Below, piece after piece: positions 41,978-53,922 of a stretch of 64,000 nt of DNA. The stretch is taken from contig JACPVG010000008.1 in assembly GCA_016191875.1 (NCBI GenBank), positions 62,001 to 126,000 of the forward strand, in the 5' to 3' direction. Numbering within the stretch: the first letter of the stretch is position 1; every line of letters begins with the position of its first letter. The position numbers and the translations under genes are program-made. A model generated the notes under the pieces. It did no database searches and was not told the DNA's origin. It saw only the letters and a program-made list of their open reading frames with translations. Source of the stretch: Chloroflexota bacterium (GTDB taxonomy: Bacteria > Chloroflexota > Anaerolineae > Anaerolineales > UBA11579).

Positions 41978-43024
41978 ATGCGTTTCCTCCACCAATCCGC
42001 GCTGATATTTTTCATCCTGCTGGCGGGGGGTTGCGCGCTCAGCCAGGCGGCGCGGCCCGCCAGCCCGGTTGAGCCCACGGCCAGCAGCACGCCTTCGCCC
42101 GCGCCCAGCGCCACGCCGATGGCGACGCTGACACCGACCGTCACGCTCACCCCCACGTCCACGCTGCACCCGCTGAGCATCGAGTACCTGCGCCAGCAGA
42201 CCTACGCGGCGGAATTGCAGTTCGTGGAGACGCTGGAGCGCGGCGCGAACTACGAACGCTATTACGTCTCCTATGAATCCGAGGGCTACACCATCTACGC
42301 CCTGCTGACCGTGCCGGACGGCGAACCGCCGGAGACCGGCTGGCCGGTGGTCATCTTCAATCACGGCTACATCCCGCCGGAGCAGTACCGCACCACGGAG
42401 CGCTACGTGGCCTACGTGGACGCCTTCGCCCGTTCCGGCTACATTGTGCTGCGCTCGGATTATCGCGGCCACGACCGTTCGGAAGGTTCGCCGCGCGGGG
42501 CCTACCGCCACCCGGATTACGTCATCGACGTGCTCAACGGCGTGGCGGCCATCAAGAACTTCGAGCCGGCGGACCCGGAGCGCATGGGTATGTGGGGCCA
42601 TTCGATGGGCGGCTACATCACGCTGCGGGCGATGGTGGTGGAACCGGCCATCAAGGCCGGGGTGATCTGGGCCGGGGTGGTGGCGGCCTACGACGACCTG
42701 ACGGCGCGCTGGTTCGGTTCCAGCCGAGGACTGTTCCTGAGCCAGTATGGCACGCTGGACGACAACCCGGACTTCTGGCATTCCATCTCCGCCCATTACT
42801 ACCTGGATGACCTTTCCGGTCCGATCCAGCTGCATCATGGCACGGCGGACACCAGCGTGCCGTATGCCGTCTCGCAGACGCTGTACAGCGACTTACTGGC
42901 GGCCGGGCAGGAGGCGGAACTGTATCTCTACGAGGGCGACAACCATAATCTTTCGGTGGAGTTCATCGCGGCGATGGGGCGCACGCTGAGTTTCTTTTAC
43001 CGGCACGTGAAGGGCGGGGAGTGA
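41978..43024 (+). CDS. Secreted prolyl-oligopeptidase-like hydrolase (lipoprotein)
   Basis: The protein has 348 residues. A lipoprotein signal ends at LLAGGC (Cys ~19), followed by a Thr/Pro/Ser linker to ~67. The alpha/beta-hydrolase domain has VVIFNHGYIPPEQY, the nucleophile elbow MGMWGHSMGGYITLRA (Ser in G-x-S-x-G), the acid in LHHGTADTSVP and the His in EGDNHNLS. It fits the S9/acyl-aminoacyl-peptidase-like group or an esterase. A low-complexity AATTGCCAGTTACCAG tract lies in front of it and no ribosome site is clear. Confidence 0.85.
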   Translation: MRFLHQSALIFFILLAGGCALSQAARPASPVEPTASSTPSPAPSATPMATLTPTVTLTPTSTLHPLSIEYLRQQTYAAELQFVETLERGANYERYYVSYESEGYTIYALLTVPDGEPPETGWPVVIFNHGYIPPEQYRTTERYVAYVDAFARSGYIVLRSDYRGHDRSEGSPRGAYRHPDYVIDVLNGVAAIKNFEPADPERMGMWGHSMGGYITLRAMVVEPAIKAGVIWAGVVAAYDDLTARWFGSSRGLFLSQYGTLDDNPDFWHSISAHYYLDDLSGPIQLHHGTADTSVPYAVSQTLYSDLLAAGQEAELYLYEGDNHNLSVEFIAAMGRTLSFFYRHVKGGE

Positions 43025-43167
43025 GCGGAAGGCGGTCAGGGGGACATGGAGCAGGGGAGCAAGGAGGGAGGAGAGCAACTGATAGAGAAGGACATGGGGG
43101 AGGAAGGGGTGGATTATTGATCGCTGATTTCTGATTGGTTGAGGATAGATGCCCACCCCCGGAATTC

Positions 43168-43854
43168 CTACATTTCCAAACTCTCTCCCGGTTTGAGCAC
43201 GTGCGGCGCGGCCATCGTCTCCGCGGCCACGCGTTTGGCCCAGGCCTCCGCATCCTGTTTGATGACGGGGAAGGTGTTGTAGTGGCAGGGAACAACGTGT
43301 TTCGGGTTGAGCAGTTTCACCGCCCGCAGCGCGTCGGCCGGGCCCATGGTGTAGTTATCGCCAATCGGCAGCACGGCCAAGTCCAATCCGTCCTCGCCAT
43401 AGAACGCCATATCGCTGAACAGACCGGTATCGCAGGCCAGGTAGATGCGTTTGCCATCGTTGGTCGTTAGCAGGAACCCGACCGGGTTGCCGCCGTAGGA
43501 ACCGTCCGGCAGGCTGGAGCCGTGCTGGGCGTTGGTGAACTTCAGATTGCCGAAGGCGTGCTGGTGCGCGCCGCCGATGTGCTGTTCATGTACATGCTCC
43601 ACCCCCTGCCGGTACAGCCATTCGAAGATCTCGGCGTTGCAGATTATCTGCGCGCCGGTGCGCTGGGCGATGGCAATCGAATCGCCGATGTGGTCGGCGT
43701 GACCGTGGCTGACGAGGATGAAATCACAGGCCACCTCCCCGGCTTTGACCGCCGCGTGGGGGTTGCCCTCGAGGAACGGGTCTACCAACACTGTGTGGCC
43801 GCCGGTTTGAATCAGGTGCACGCCGTGGCCGAGGAAGGTGTAGGTGGTGGTCAT
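43168..43854 (-). CDS. UPF0173 metal-dependent hydrolase (metallo-beta-lactamase fold)
   Basis: The protein has 228 residues, normal for UPF0173. It has VLVDPFLEGNP, the metal motif SHGHADHIGD, the family-specific HQHAFGNLKFTNAQHGSS, LACDTGLFSDM with the bridging Asp, and VVPCHYNTFPVIKQD at the end. It should bind two Zn or similar ions; substrate not known. AAGGAGTTCCC lies upstream of the ATG. Confidence 0.93.
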   Translation of the reverse strand: MTTTYTFLGHGVHLIQTGGHTVLVDPFLEGNPHAAVKAGEVACDFILVSHGHADHIGDSIAIAQRTGAQIICNAEIFEWLYRQGVEHVHEQHIGGAHQHAFGNLKFTNAQHGSSLPDGSYGGNPVGFLLTTNDGKRIYLACDTGLFSDMAFYGEDGLDLAVLPIGDNYTMGPADALRAVKLLNPKHVVPCHYNTFPVIKQDAEAWAKRVAAETMAAPHVLKPGESLEM

Positions 43855-44167
43855 GGGAACTCCTTACGCAGATTCAGGGATGTTCCAATCTTTTTATCAT
43901 ACTAGATGCTGTCTTGCGGCCTCTTTTCCCGCGCTTGTAAACGCTCTGTAAAATCGCCCGGCCGCATGCCCCCATTATAGCGGCGCGGCCGCGCTAATCA
44001 ACAATCAGAATCCGTCCCGGCTGAAGCCTCGACTCCGGAGGGGCGCGCGGTATAATTCGCCTTCGCGCCGCTGTCCTCGTTGCCCCGGAATTCATCGCCC
44101 CGCCCGCCATTCTTGAAACATCCGTGCTATAATTCGGTTTGCCCGTATCCGCCCAGAAGGAAACCGT
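43855..44167. other. Divergent intergenic region between UPF0173 and uvrA
   Basis: No gene is seen. It holds a CTAATCAACAATCAG low-complexity tract (43993-44010), the short repeat 44018-44040 shared with 7098-7120, and two TATAAT boxes (44050-44055 and near 44128) pointing toward uvrA. I see no clear SOS box. Confidence 0.65.
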
Positions 44168-47131
<2,964 letters not shown>

Positions 47132-47337
47132 GCCCTGGCACCGGGCGGCGATGCCAGGCGCGCCGGTCCTGGATAAGCCGGCTGAACGCGACCCTTCGCT
47201 GCGCCCAGGGTGACAAGGGTTGTTCACTCGTCGAGTCTGGCGTTCTCGGGCCGAACCCACTCGGACACTCTGCACCTGCCCGTAGATGCTCCCCTCTTCA
47301 ACCCGCTTATAATGAGGCGCGAAAACCAGACGCCCCG

Positions 47338-48120
47338 ATGACGCACACCACACCCATGCAGGACAAAATCACCCAGACCAACATCAACCAGGTGCGCAAC
47401 GCCGACCTGCGCGGCTTGATGGCCATCTCGCTGCAGATCTATCTGACGCGTTTTCCGGTCATCGCCGGGCTGGCCGCGCTGGTCAACCTGCCGGTCAATA
47501 TGTACTTCGTGTTCTATGGGCCGCCGGCGCCTGCCACCCCGGAAGAGACCCTGGCCTACTATCCGTACATCATCGTCAGCAGCCTGTTCACGCTGCTGGC
47601 GGTGCTGGCCATCGCCTACGTGGTGGAACTGACCATCTTTGCCGAACGGCCGGGCATCAATGCGGCCATCAACCACGCCCTGACGCGCTGGCTGCCCGGC
47701 ATCGGCACCTTCCTGCTGGCCCTGCTGGCCATCCTGAGCGGTTCGCTGCTGTTCATCCTGCCCGGGCTGGCGCTGGGCATCTTCTTCTTTTTCGACGTGT
47801 ACGTGGTCAGCCTGCGCGACTTCTCGCTGATGGGGGCGCTCAATTACAGCCGCACGGTGGTGCAGGGCCACTGGTGGCAGACGCTCGGTCGGGTGCTGTT
47901 CGTGATGTTCCTGGTGACCGCGCCGAGCCTGTTCATAGCCTTCTCGATGGGTTCCGCCGGGCCGCGCATCGGGCAGGTCGGTGAGATCCTCTACGACACC
48001 CTGCTGGATGTCATCTTCGCCTTTGCGCTGGTGGCGTTCACCATCCTGTTCCTCAACCTGGATTACCGCAAGAACAGCCCCGCCGCGCTGGAAGAGGCCG
48101 ATGGAAGCGCGGGCGCTTGA
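47338..48120 (+). CDS. Polytopic membrane protein
   Basis: The protein has 260 residues with a polar N-terminal tail and about five or six spans (~38-60, 78-100, 125-160, 180-205, 220-245). The layout with GLALGIFFFFDVYVVSLRDFSLMGALNYSRTVVQGHWW resembles the glycerophosphoryl-diester-phosphodiesterase-type membrane domain often annotated as DUF7544/DUF975-like, but I cannot assign it firmly. TATAAT at 47308-47313 lies 24 bases before the ATG. Its 3' end overlaps the next gene by 20 bases. Confidence 0.75.
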   Translation: MTHTTPMQDKITQTNINQVRNADLRGLMAISLQIYLTRFPVIAGLAALVNLPVNMYFVFYGPPAPATPEETLAYYPYIIVSSLFTLLAVLAIAYVVELTIFAERPGINAAINHALTRWLPGIGTFLLALLAILSGSLLFILPGLALGIFFFFDVYVVSLRDFSLMGALNYSRTVVQGHWWQTLGRVLFVMFLVTAPSLFIAFSMGSAGPRIGQVGEILYDTLLDVIFAFALVAFTILFLNLDYRKNSPAALEEADGSAGA

Positions 48121-48796
48121 CCTGCTGGAACGCGAAGGCCCGGCGGCGGCCATCGCCTTCCTGGAAGGGCAGATGGACGACCCCCTGGCGGCGGCGCAGG
48201 CATTCTCCGGCCTGGCGCGCCACGCTTACAACCAGCGCAAAGACGTGGACCTGATGATCCGGCTGGCGCAGGCGGGCATCGAGTTCGCCCTGCGCGCCTC
48301 GCTGGACGCAACCGAGCGCGACGCCGACCTGGCCTACGACCTGAGCGGCGCGGCCAAGGGTCTCAACTACGACCTCTCGGCCAACACCTGGCCGGGCTGG
48401 GCGGACGACGGCATCGCCCTGACCGCCGAACAGATGGCGCTGGGGTGCGCCGCGGCCCACAAGAACCTGGAACTGGCCGGCATCCTGGACAAGGGCGACC
48501 TGCCCTTGAGCCGCGCCCGCTGGCTGGTGGGGGCGCACCACCTGGCGGCAAGGGAGTTCGAACCGGCGCGGGCGGCTTTCCGGGCGGCGGCCGAGCAGGC
48601 GCGCGCGGCGGCGACGCCGGGCGAGGCGCTGCTTTCCGAAGGCTACGCGCAAATCACGAATCTGGCGGAGCGCGGCGACGATGCCGAGGCGGGCGCCGGG
48701 TTGCAGGCGCTGCTGGCCGAACTGCGCCGGCACGAGGATGGCGAGTTCTTTGCCCGGCAGTTGGAAACCGCCCGGCGCATCTTTGCCGGCGGGTGA
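48101..48796 (+). CDS. Helical (TPR-like) cytoplasmic protein
   Basis: The protein has 231 residues from the ATG at 48101, inside the end of the membrane-protein gene, so translation is coupled. It is almost wholly helical and Ala-rich: paired helices such as AAIAFLEGQMDDPLAAAQAFSGLARHAY, DVDLMIRLAQAGIEFALRAS and FEPARAAFRAAAEQARAA look like degenerate TPR repeats. No enzyme motif. It probably serves as an adaptor for the membrane protein encoded just upstream. Confidence 0.75.
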   Translation: MEARALDLLEREGPAAAIAFLEGQMDDPLAAAQAFSGLARHAYNQRKDVDLMIRLAQAGIEFALRASLDATERDADLAYDLSGAAKGLNYDLSANTWPGWADDGIALTAEQMALGCAAAHKNLELAGILDKGDLPLSRARWLVGAHHLAAREFEPARAAFRAAAEQARAAATPGEALLSEGYAQITNLAERGDDAEAGAGLQALLAELRRHEDGEFFARQLETARRIFAGG

Positions 48797-48832
48797 CGCC
48801 CGCCTGACGGCGGGACATCATCCAAACGTAGG

Positions 48833-48861
48833 TTGACGCGCCCACCCGGCGGCGGTAAGAT
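48833..48861 (+). promoter_or_regulatory. Promoter of the first anchored TPR gene (leaderless)
   Basis: TTGACG (48833-48838), 17-base spacer, TAAGAT (48856-48861). The ATG at 48871 is only 9 bases further, so the transcript should start at or within a few bases of the start codon. Confidence 0.75.
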
Positions 48862-48870
48862 GAACAGGTT

Positions 48871-50109
48871 ATGTACCTTAAAGGCAGTAAATACAACTTA
48901 AAGAAACGCCGCCGCCGACGCCGCACCAACCCCGCCCTCATCATCCTGCTCCTGGCGCTCATCGGCCTGGTGTGGTATTTCAACCAATACGTCGTCCCGC
49001 CGCTGACGGCCAGCGCTTTGCCCGCCGCTACCCCCACCGCCAACGCCGAAGCGCTGGTGACCGAAGCCCAGCAGCAGTTCCAGGCCGGCAACCTCTTCCG
49101 GGCCATCTCCGCCTACCAGCAGGCCATCCTGGCCGACCCGGCCAACGCCGGGCTGCATGTGGAGTTGGCGCGCCTGCAGGTGCTGGCGGGGCAGGCGGAA
49201 GCCGCCGAGACCAGCGCCCGCAACGGCCTGATCCTCAGCCCGGATAACCCGCGCGCCCACGCCGTGCTGGGCTGGGCGCTGCATTCTCTGGGCCGCTCGG
49301 TGGATGCCGAGCGCGAGTTCATCGAAGCCCTGACCCTCGACCCTGACCTGGCCGAGGCGCACGCCTTTTACGCCGAACTGCTGGCCGACCAACAGCTCTT
49401 CGAGCGCGCCGGGGACTCTTCGCGCCGCGCCCTGGAGCTCAACCCCAACCTGCTGGAAGTGCGCCGCGCCCGCGCGTATGTGCTGGAACTGACCGCCAAT
49501 TACGAAGAGGCCGCCCTGGAATACCAGGCCGCCCTGCGCATCAACGACCGCATCCCCAGCCTGCACCTGGGCCTGGGCCGCACCTACTGGGCGCTGGAGG
49601 ACATCGACGCCGCCATCGACGAGTTCAACCTGGCCGACGCCCTCAACCCGCTCGACCCGCTGCCGGACGCCTACATCGCTCGCATCTACCTGCAGAACGG
49701 CGAATTCGCCAAGGCGGTGCAGTTCGCCAAGAAGGCCGCCGAAGACGAGCCGACCAACCCACGCCGCTACGCCTTGTGGGGCGTGGCGCTGTACCGCAAC
49801 CAGCAGTACAACGAGGCCATCGAAGCCTTCGCCCTGGCGATCCACGGCGGCCTGACGCCGAACAACCAGCCGGTGGCGGGCCTGGCGCTGGACTATGACG
49901 TGGCCGAGTATTACTACATGTATGGCCTGGCGCTGGCGCGCGCCCGCCGCTGCCCGGAGGCCCTGCCCATCTTCCAGGCGATCATCGCCGGCATCCCGGG
50001 GCATGAGATCGCCCAGGCCAACGCCCAGGCGGGCATGGACATCTGTGAACAGCAGGCTGCCAGCCCGATCACACCCACACCGGACCCGGCTGCTACGCCC
50101 ACGCCCTAG
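48871..50109 (+). CDS. Membrane-anchored TPR protein, copy 1
   Basis: The protein has 412 residues. A strongly basic N-terminus (KKRRRRRR, ~11-18) and one span (~21-40) anchor it with the rest outside. A short Pro/Ala spacer precedes about eight TPR units (from ~60 to ~385), e.g. QQQFQAGNLFRAISAYQQAILADP and LERARQ-like pairs, ending in a Thr/Pro tail. TPRs bind peptides or build scaffolds. It is followed after 20 bases by a paralogue, and transcribed from a leaderless promoter. Confidence 0.88.
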   Translation: MYLKGSKYNLKKRRRRRRTNPALIILLLALIGLVWYFNQYVVPPLTASALPAATPTANAEALVTEAQQQFQAGNLFRAISAYQQAILADPANAGLHVELARLQVLAGQAEAAETSARNGLILSPDNPRAHAVLGWALHSLGRSVDAEREFIEALTLDPDLAEAHAFYAELLADQQLFERAGDSSRRALELNPNLLEVRRARAYVLELTANYEEAALEYQAALRINDRIPSLHLGLGRTYWALEDIDAAIDEFNLADALNPLDPLPDAYIARIYLQNGEFAKAVQFAKKAAEDEPTNPRRYALWGVALYRNQQYNEAIEAFALAIHGGLTPNNQPVAGLALDYDVAEYYYMYGLALARARRCPEALPIFQAIIAGIPGHEIAQANAQAGMDICEQQAASPITPTPDPAATPTP

Positions 50110-50129
50110 CCGCTGGGCACCAACCCGTC

Positions 50130-51476
50130 ATGCGCGTTCCATCCAACAACCGCAAGCTCTTTGAAGCGCGTGGCCGCGACTACCGTACCTGGCTGGCCGT
50201 GGTCGGCCTGGGGATCGTCTTCCTTTTCTGGTTCCTGTCCGGGTATTTTTCGGGGCGCATCGAACCGCTGTTCCTGCCCACGCCCACGCCCACCCGGACG
50301 GCCGGTTCGTTTGTGCAGGAGGGCCAGGCGAACTTCGGCGCCGGGAACCTGAGCGCGGCCATCGCTGCTTACCAGGACGCCGTGACGGTCGACCCCCTGA
50401 ATGTAGAAGCGTTCATCGAACTGGCGCGCCTGCAGGCCTACTCCGCGCCGCTGCTCACCCCGGCCGAAGCCGCCGCCCGGCTGGCGGCGGCCCGCGCCAA
50501 CGCCGACCAGGCGGTGCTCCTGGATGACCTGAGCAGCGACGCCCATGCCGTGCGGGCCCTGGCCTACGATTGGAGCGCCGGCAGCACGCTGATCATCGAG
50601 GAGCGCGAGGCTTATCTGGCGACGGCCGCCCAGGCGGCGGTGCGCGCCACCCAACTCGACAGCAGCAACGCCCTGGCCATCGCCTACCGCGCCGAAGTGC
50701 TGATGGACCAGGGACAGTTCGAGCAGGCCCGCCAACTGGCAGAACTGGCGGTGTCGCTGGAGCCCAACCTGATGGACACCCACCGGGTGTTCGCGTACAT
50801 CCTGGAAAGCACCGGTTTTTACAGCCGCGCTATCGAGGAGTACCTGGCCGCGGCCGAACTGGCGCCCAATTACACCTACCTGTACATCAAGGTCGGCCAG
50901 AACTACCGCCAGCTGGAGTTGTACGCCCAGGCGCTGGAGTATTTCGAGAAGGCGGCCCTGATCAACGCCGCCCTGGGCATCAACGACCCGCTGCCCTACG
51001 TCGCCATCGCCAAGACGTATACCCGCCAGGGCGAGTTCTTCATCGCCGCCCGCAACGCCGAGAAGGCCCTGGATTTCGACCCCACCAACGCCACCATCTA
51101 CGGCGAACTGGGCATCATCCGCTTCCGGGCGCGCAACTACGAGGGCAGCATCCCGCCCCTGCGCTGCGCGGTGGTGGGCTGCACGGCGCTGGAGAACGAG
51201 GAGCAGGGCGTGGCGGTGCAGGGCCTGCCGCTGGATAACAACAGCGTGGCCTTCTATTACACCTATGGCTCGGTGCTGGCGGCGCTCAACCAGTGTGACG
51301 CAGCCGAACCGATCCTGAATCAGGTGCTGGCGCTTTACCGCAACGACGAGATCATCGCCGGTATTGCCCAGGAGAGCCTGAACGTGTGCCGCATTCTGCG
51401 GGAAAGCGGGGGCATTCCGACCGCCACGCCGCCCAGCGACGAGATGGACGACATGCAGGGCACACCGTCGCCCTGA
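50130..51476 (+). CDS. Membrane-anchored TPR protein, copy 2
   Basis: The protein has 448 residues with the same plan as copy 1: basic N-terminus, one span (~22-41), a Pro/Thr spacer ([12 protein letters not shown]) and TPR units from ~57 to ~420, then a Pro/Thr/Asp tail. The segment [30 protein letters not shown] corresponds to the first repeat of copy 1. The two diverge strongly, so the duplication is old. The genes lie 20 bases apart and should be co-transcribed. Confidence 0.88.
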   Translation: MRVPSNNRKLFEARGRDYRTWLAVVGLGIVFLFWFLSGYFSGRIEPLFLPTPTPTRTAGSFVQEGQANFGAGNLSAAIAAYQDAVTVDPLNVEAFIELARLQAYSAPLLTPAEAAARLAAARANADQAVLLDDLSSDAHAVRALAYDWSAGSTLIIEEREAYLATAAQAAVRATQLDSSNALAIAYRAEVLMDQGQFEQARQLAELAVSLEPNLMDTHRVFAYILESTGFYSRAIEEYLAAAELAPNYTYLYIKVGQNYRQLELYAQALEYFEKAALINAALGINDPLPYVAIAKTYTRQGEFFIAARNAEKALDFDPTNATIYGELGIIRFRARNYEGSIPPLRCAVVGCTALENEEQGVAVQGLPLDNNSVAFYYTYGSVLAALNQCDAAEPILNQVLALYRNDEIIAGIAQESLNVCRILRESGGIPTATPPSDEMDDMQGTPSP

Positions 51477-51510
51477 TCGTTTCACGTACTGCTATCTTCT
51501 GCCTTGGGGC

Positions 51511-51702
51511 CAGTTAACCCCGTGTGCAATAATTTCGGAGGAGGTTCTTTTTCGGGCCGACCCTTCACTTCGTTCGGGCCGACACACCGCCTTTGGCGGG
51601 TGGTCGGCCCCTACAACCAGCCGTAGGGTCGATCTCGGAGGCGAAGCCGACGAGTATCGGCCCGGATGTGGCAAACCATACTTGCACACGGCGTCAGTTA
51701 AC
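51511..51702 (-). mobile_element. MITE-like element, copy 2, with 8-bp target duplication
   Basis: The 176-bp core (51519-51694) has CCGTGTGCAA-type terminal inverted repeats and is the reverse complement of 11243-11428 with short indels. It is flanked on both sides by CAGTTAAC (51511-51518 and 51695-51702), a direct repeat best read as a target-site duplication. It carries no gene, so a transposase must act in trans. The right end lies 22 bases from the groESL -35 box. Confidence 0.8.
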
Positions 51703-51724
51703 AAAGCTCTTACGTTTTCCCCCC

Positions 51725-51753
51725 TTGAAATCCAGCCACACATCAGGTATTAT
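51725..51753 (+). promoter_or_regulatory. groESL promoter
   Basis: TTGAAA (51725-51730), 17-base spacer, TATTAT (51748-51753). The CIRCE operator begins 10 bases downstream, so the repressor would cover the transcription start. Confidence 0.75.
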
Positions 51754-51763
51754 CGGAAGTACG

Positions 51764-51790
51764 TTAGCACTCTAAGCATGAGAGTGCTAA
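51764..51790. promoter_or_regulatory. CIRCE operator (HrcA site)
   Basis: TTAGCACTC (51764-51772), 9-base spacer, GAGTGCTAA (51782-51790): a perfect match to the CIRCE consensus. HrcA binds it and represses chaperone genes until heat shock draws GroEL away. No hrcA gene is in the window. Confidence 0.97.
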
Positions 51791-51840
51791 CGTGCCGCAA
51801 GGGTCCCCTGACCCAAAACTCTAACACGGAGGAAGACCGT

Positions 51841-52131
51841 ATGAAACTCAAACCGCTTGGCAATCGCGTGGTGGTTGAACCCATCGAGCAGGAAGAGATG
51901 ACCGCTGGCGGCATCGTCCTGCCGGAGACCGCCAAAGAGAAGCCCCAGAAGGGTACTGTTCTGGCATCCGGCCCGGGCGAACGCGATGAAGATGGCAAGC
52001 ACATCGCCATGGATGTGAAGGATGGCGACACGGTGCTGTTCGCCAAGTATTCCGGCACCGAGATCAAGGTCGATGGCAAGAAACTGCTCATCCTGCGCGA
52101 GACCGACCTGCTGGCCATCGTCCTGGACTGA
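51841..52131 (+). CDS. groS: Co-chaperonin GroES
   Basis: The protein has 96 residues. [31 protein letters not shown] holds the mobile loop, followed by [15 protein letters not shown] and [30 protein letters not shown]. It caps the GroEL ring during folding. GGAGG lies 7-11 bases before the ATG. First gene of the groESL operon, under CIRCE control. Confidence 0.98.
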   Translation: MKLKPLGNRVVVEPIEQEEMTAGGIVLPETAKEKPQKGTVLASGPGERDEDGKHIAMDVKDGDTVLFAKYSGTEIKVDGKKLLILRETDLLAIVLD

Positions 52132-52181
52132 ATTCAGTTCAATTTCCCTAAGACCAATCCAAACACTCAGGAGAATTCCGT

Positions 52182-53822
52182 ATGGCTGCTAAGCAATTAA
52201 TCTTCGCTGAAGACGCCCGCCGCCGCCTGATGCGCGGCGTGGACGCTGTGGCGCAAGCCGTTTCCACCACTCTGGGCCCCAAGGGCCGCAACGTGGGGCT
52301 CGACCGGAAGTTCGGCGCCCCGACCATCACCCACGACGGCGTGACCGTCGCCAAGGAAATCGAGCTGGATGACCCGTTTGAGAACATGGGGGCCCAGCTG
52401 CTCAAGGAAGCCGCCACCAAGACCAACGACATCGCCGGCGACGGCACCACCACCAGCACCGTGCTGGCGCATGCCATCGTCACCGAAGGCATGAAGAACC
52501 TGGCCGCCGGCGCCAACCCGATGCTGCTCAAGCGCGGCATCGAAGCGGCCACCAAGGCCATCGGCGAGTACATCAGCAAGCACTCCATCCCGGTCAAGAC
52601 CAAGGAAGACATCGCCAACGTGGCGTCCGTCTCGGCTCAGGACCGCGAGATCGGCGAATTGATCGCGGATGTATTCGACAAGGTCGGCAACGATGGCGTC
52701 ATCACCGTCGAGGACAGCCAGACCCTGCAATTCGAGACCGAGTACGTGGAAGGCATGCAGTTCGACCGCGGCTACCTCTCGGCCTATTTCGTGACCAACC
52801 CCGAGACGATGGAAGCGGTCATCGAGAACGTCAACATCCTGATCCACGACAAGAAGATCTCCGCCGCCGCCGACATGGTGCCGCTGCTGGAGAAGATGGT
52901 GCAGTCCGGCAAGCGTGAACTGCTCATCATCGCCGAAGACATCGACGGCGAGGCTCTGGCCACCCTGGTGCTCAATAAACTGCGCGGCATGCTCAGCGTG
53001 CTGGCTGTCAAGGCGCCCGGCTTTGGCGACCGCCGCAAGGCCATGCTGCAGGATATCGCCGTGCTGGCCGGCGCGACCGTCATCTCCGAGGAGATCGGCC
53101 GCAAGCTCGAGTCGGCCACCCTGGCCGACCTGGGCACGGCGGCCAAGGTGATTGCCGATAAGGACAACACCACCATCATCGGCGGCCACGGCGACAGCAA
53201 GGCCATTGAAGGCCGCATCGAGCAGATCCGGGTGGAGATCGCCAACAGCACCAGCGACTACGACAAGGAAAAGCTCAACGAGCGCCTGGCGAAACTGTCC
53301 GGCGGCGTGGCGGTCATCAAGGTTGGCGCAGCCACCGAGACCGAATTGAAGGAAAAGAAGCACCGCGTGGAAGACGCCGTTTCCGCCACCCGCGCGGCGA
53401 TTGAAGAAGGCATCGTGCCGGGCGGCGGCGTGGCGCTCATCAACGCCCTGCCCACGCTGGACAAGGTCAAGATGGACGGCGACGACGCCCAGGTCGGCGT
53501 GAACATCGTGCGCAAGTCGCTCGAAATGCCGATGCGCAAGCTCTCCGAGAACGCCGGCAAGGACGGCTCGGTGGTCATCGAAGGCGTGCGGCGCGCCCAA
53601 ACCGAGCAGAAGAACAAGAACATCGGCTACGACGTGCTGGCCGAGGACTATGTGGACATGGTGGCGGCCGGCTGGATCGACCCGGCCAAGGTGACGCGCG
53701 GCGCGCTGGAAAACGCCGCTTCGATCGCTGCCATGATCCTGACGACCGAGGCGCTCATCACCGATATGCCGGAGAAGGACAAGCCCGCGGCGCCCTCCAT
53801 GCCCGACGGCGGAATGTATTAG
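52182..53822 (+). CDS. groL: Chaperonin GroEL
   Basis: The protein has 546 residues. The equatorial ATP site has [31 protein letters not shown] and [15 protein letters not shown], the apical domain has [21 protein letters not shown], and the C-terminal part has [13 protein letters not shown]. The tail is short (PSMPDGGMY): only one GGM unit rather than the GGM repeats of E. coli GroEL. GGAG precedes the ATG. It lies 50 bases behind groES. Confidence 0.98.
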   Translation: MAAKQLIFAEDARRRLMRGVDAVAQAVSTTLGPKGRNVGLDRKFGAPTITHDGVTVAKEIELDDPFENMGAQLLKEAATKTNDIAGDGTTTSTVLAHAIVTEGMKNLAAGANPMLLKRGIEAATKAIGEYISKHSIPVKTKEDIANVASVSAQDREIGELIADVFDKVGNDGVITVEDSQTLQFETEYVEGMQFDRGYLSAYFVTNPETMEAVIENVNILIHDKKISAAADMVPLLEKMVQSGKRELLIIAEDIDGEALATLVLNKLRGMLSVLAVKAPGFGDRRKAMLQDIAVLAGATVISEEIGRKLESATLADLGTAAKVIADKDNTTIIGGHGDSKAIEGRIEQIRVEIANSTSDYDKEKLNERLAKLSGGVAVIKVGAATETELKEKKHRVEDAVSATRAAIEEGIVPGGGVALINALPTLDKVKMDGDDAQVGVNIVRKSLEMPMRKLSENAGKDGSVVIEGVRRAQTEQKNKNIGYDVLAEDYVDMVAAGWIDPAKVTRGALENAASIAAMILTTEALITDMPEKDKPAAPSMPDGGMY

Positions 53823-53853
53823 GCCGCGGGTTTCAGAATCCCTGATGACGATG

Positions 53854-53890
53854 GTAGGGGCGCAGCATGCTGCGCCCCTACTTTGTTTAC
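53854..53890 (+). terminator. Perfect 28-bp palindrome behind groEL
   Basis: GTAGGGGCGCAGCA (53854-53867) and its exact complement (53868-53881) are followed by TTTGTTTA. It should end the groESL transcript. GTAGGGGC-flanked palindromes are also seen at 600-648, so this is probably a repeat unit serving as terminator. Confidence 0.8.
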
Positions 53891-53922
53891 TCAACCCTTT
53901 GCGGACACGGCGGGGCTGCGCG

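Larger units (their letters stand above)
51477..51840. other. Intergenic region: MITE-like element and groESL control region
   Basis: No gene is seen. The region holds the second MITE-like element (51519-51694) with target duplications, then the groESL promoter (51725-51753), the CIRCE operator and a GGAGG ribosome site. Confidence 0.85.

Noticed and set aside
43855-44167. SOS box upstream of uvrA
   Set aside because: I looked for LexA-type palindromes (CTGT-N8-ACAG or GAAC-N4-GTTC) and saw none that is convincing.
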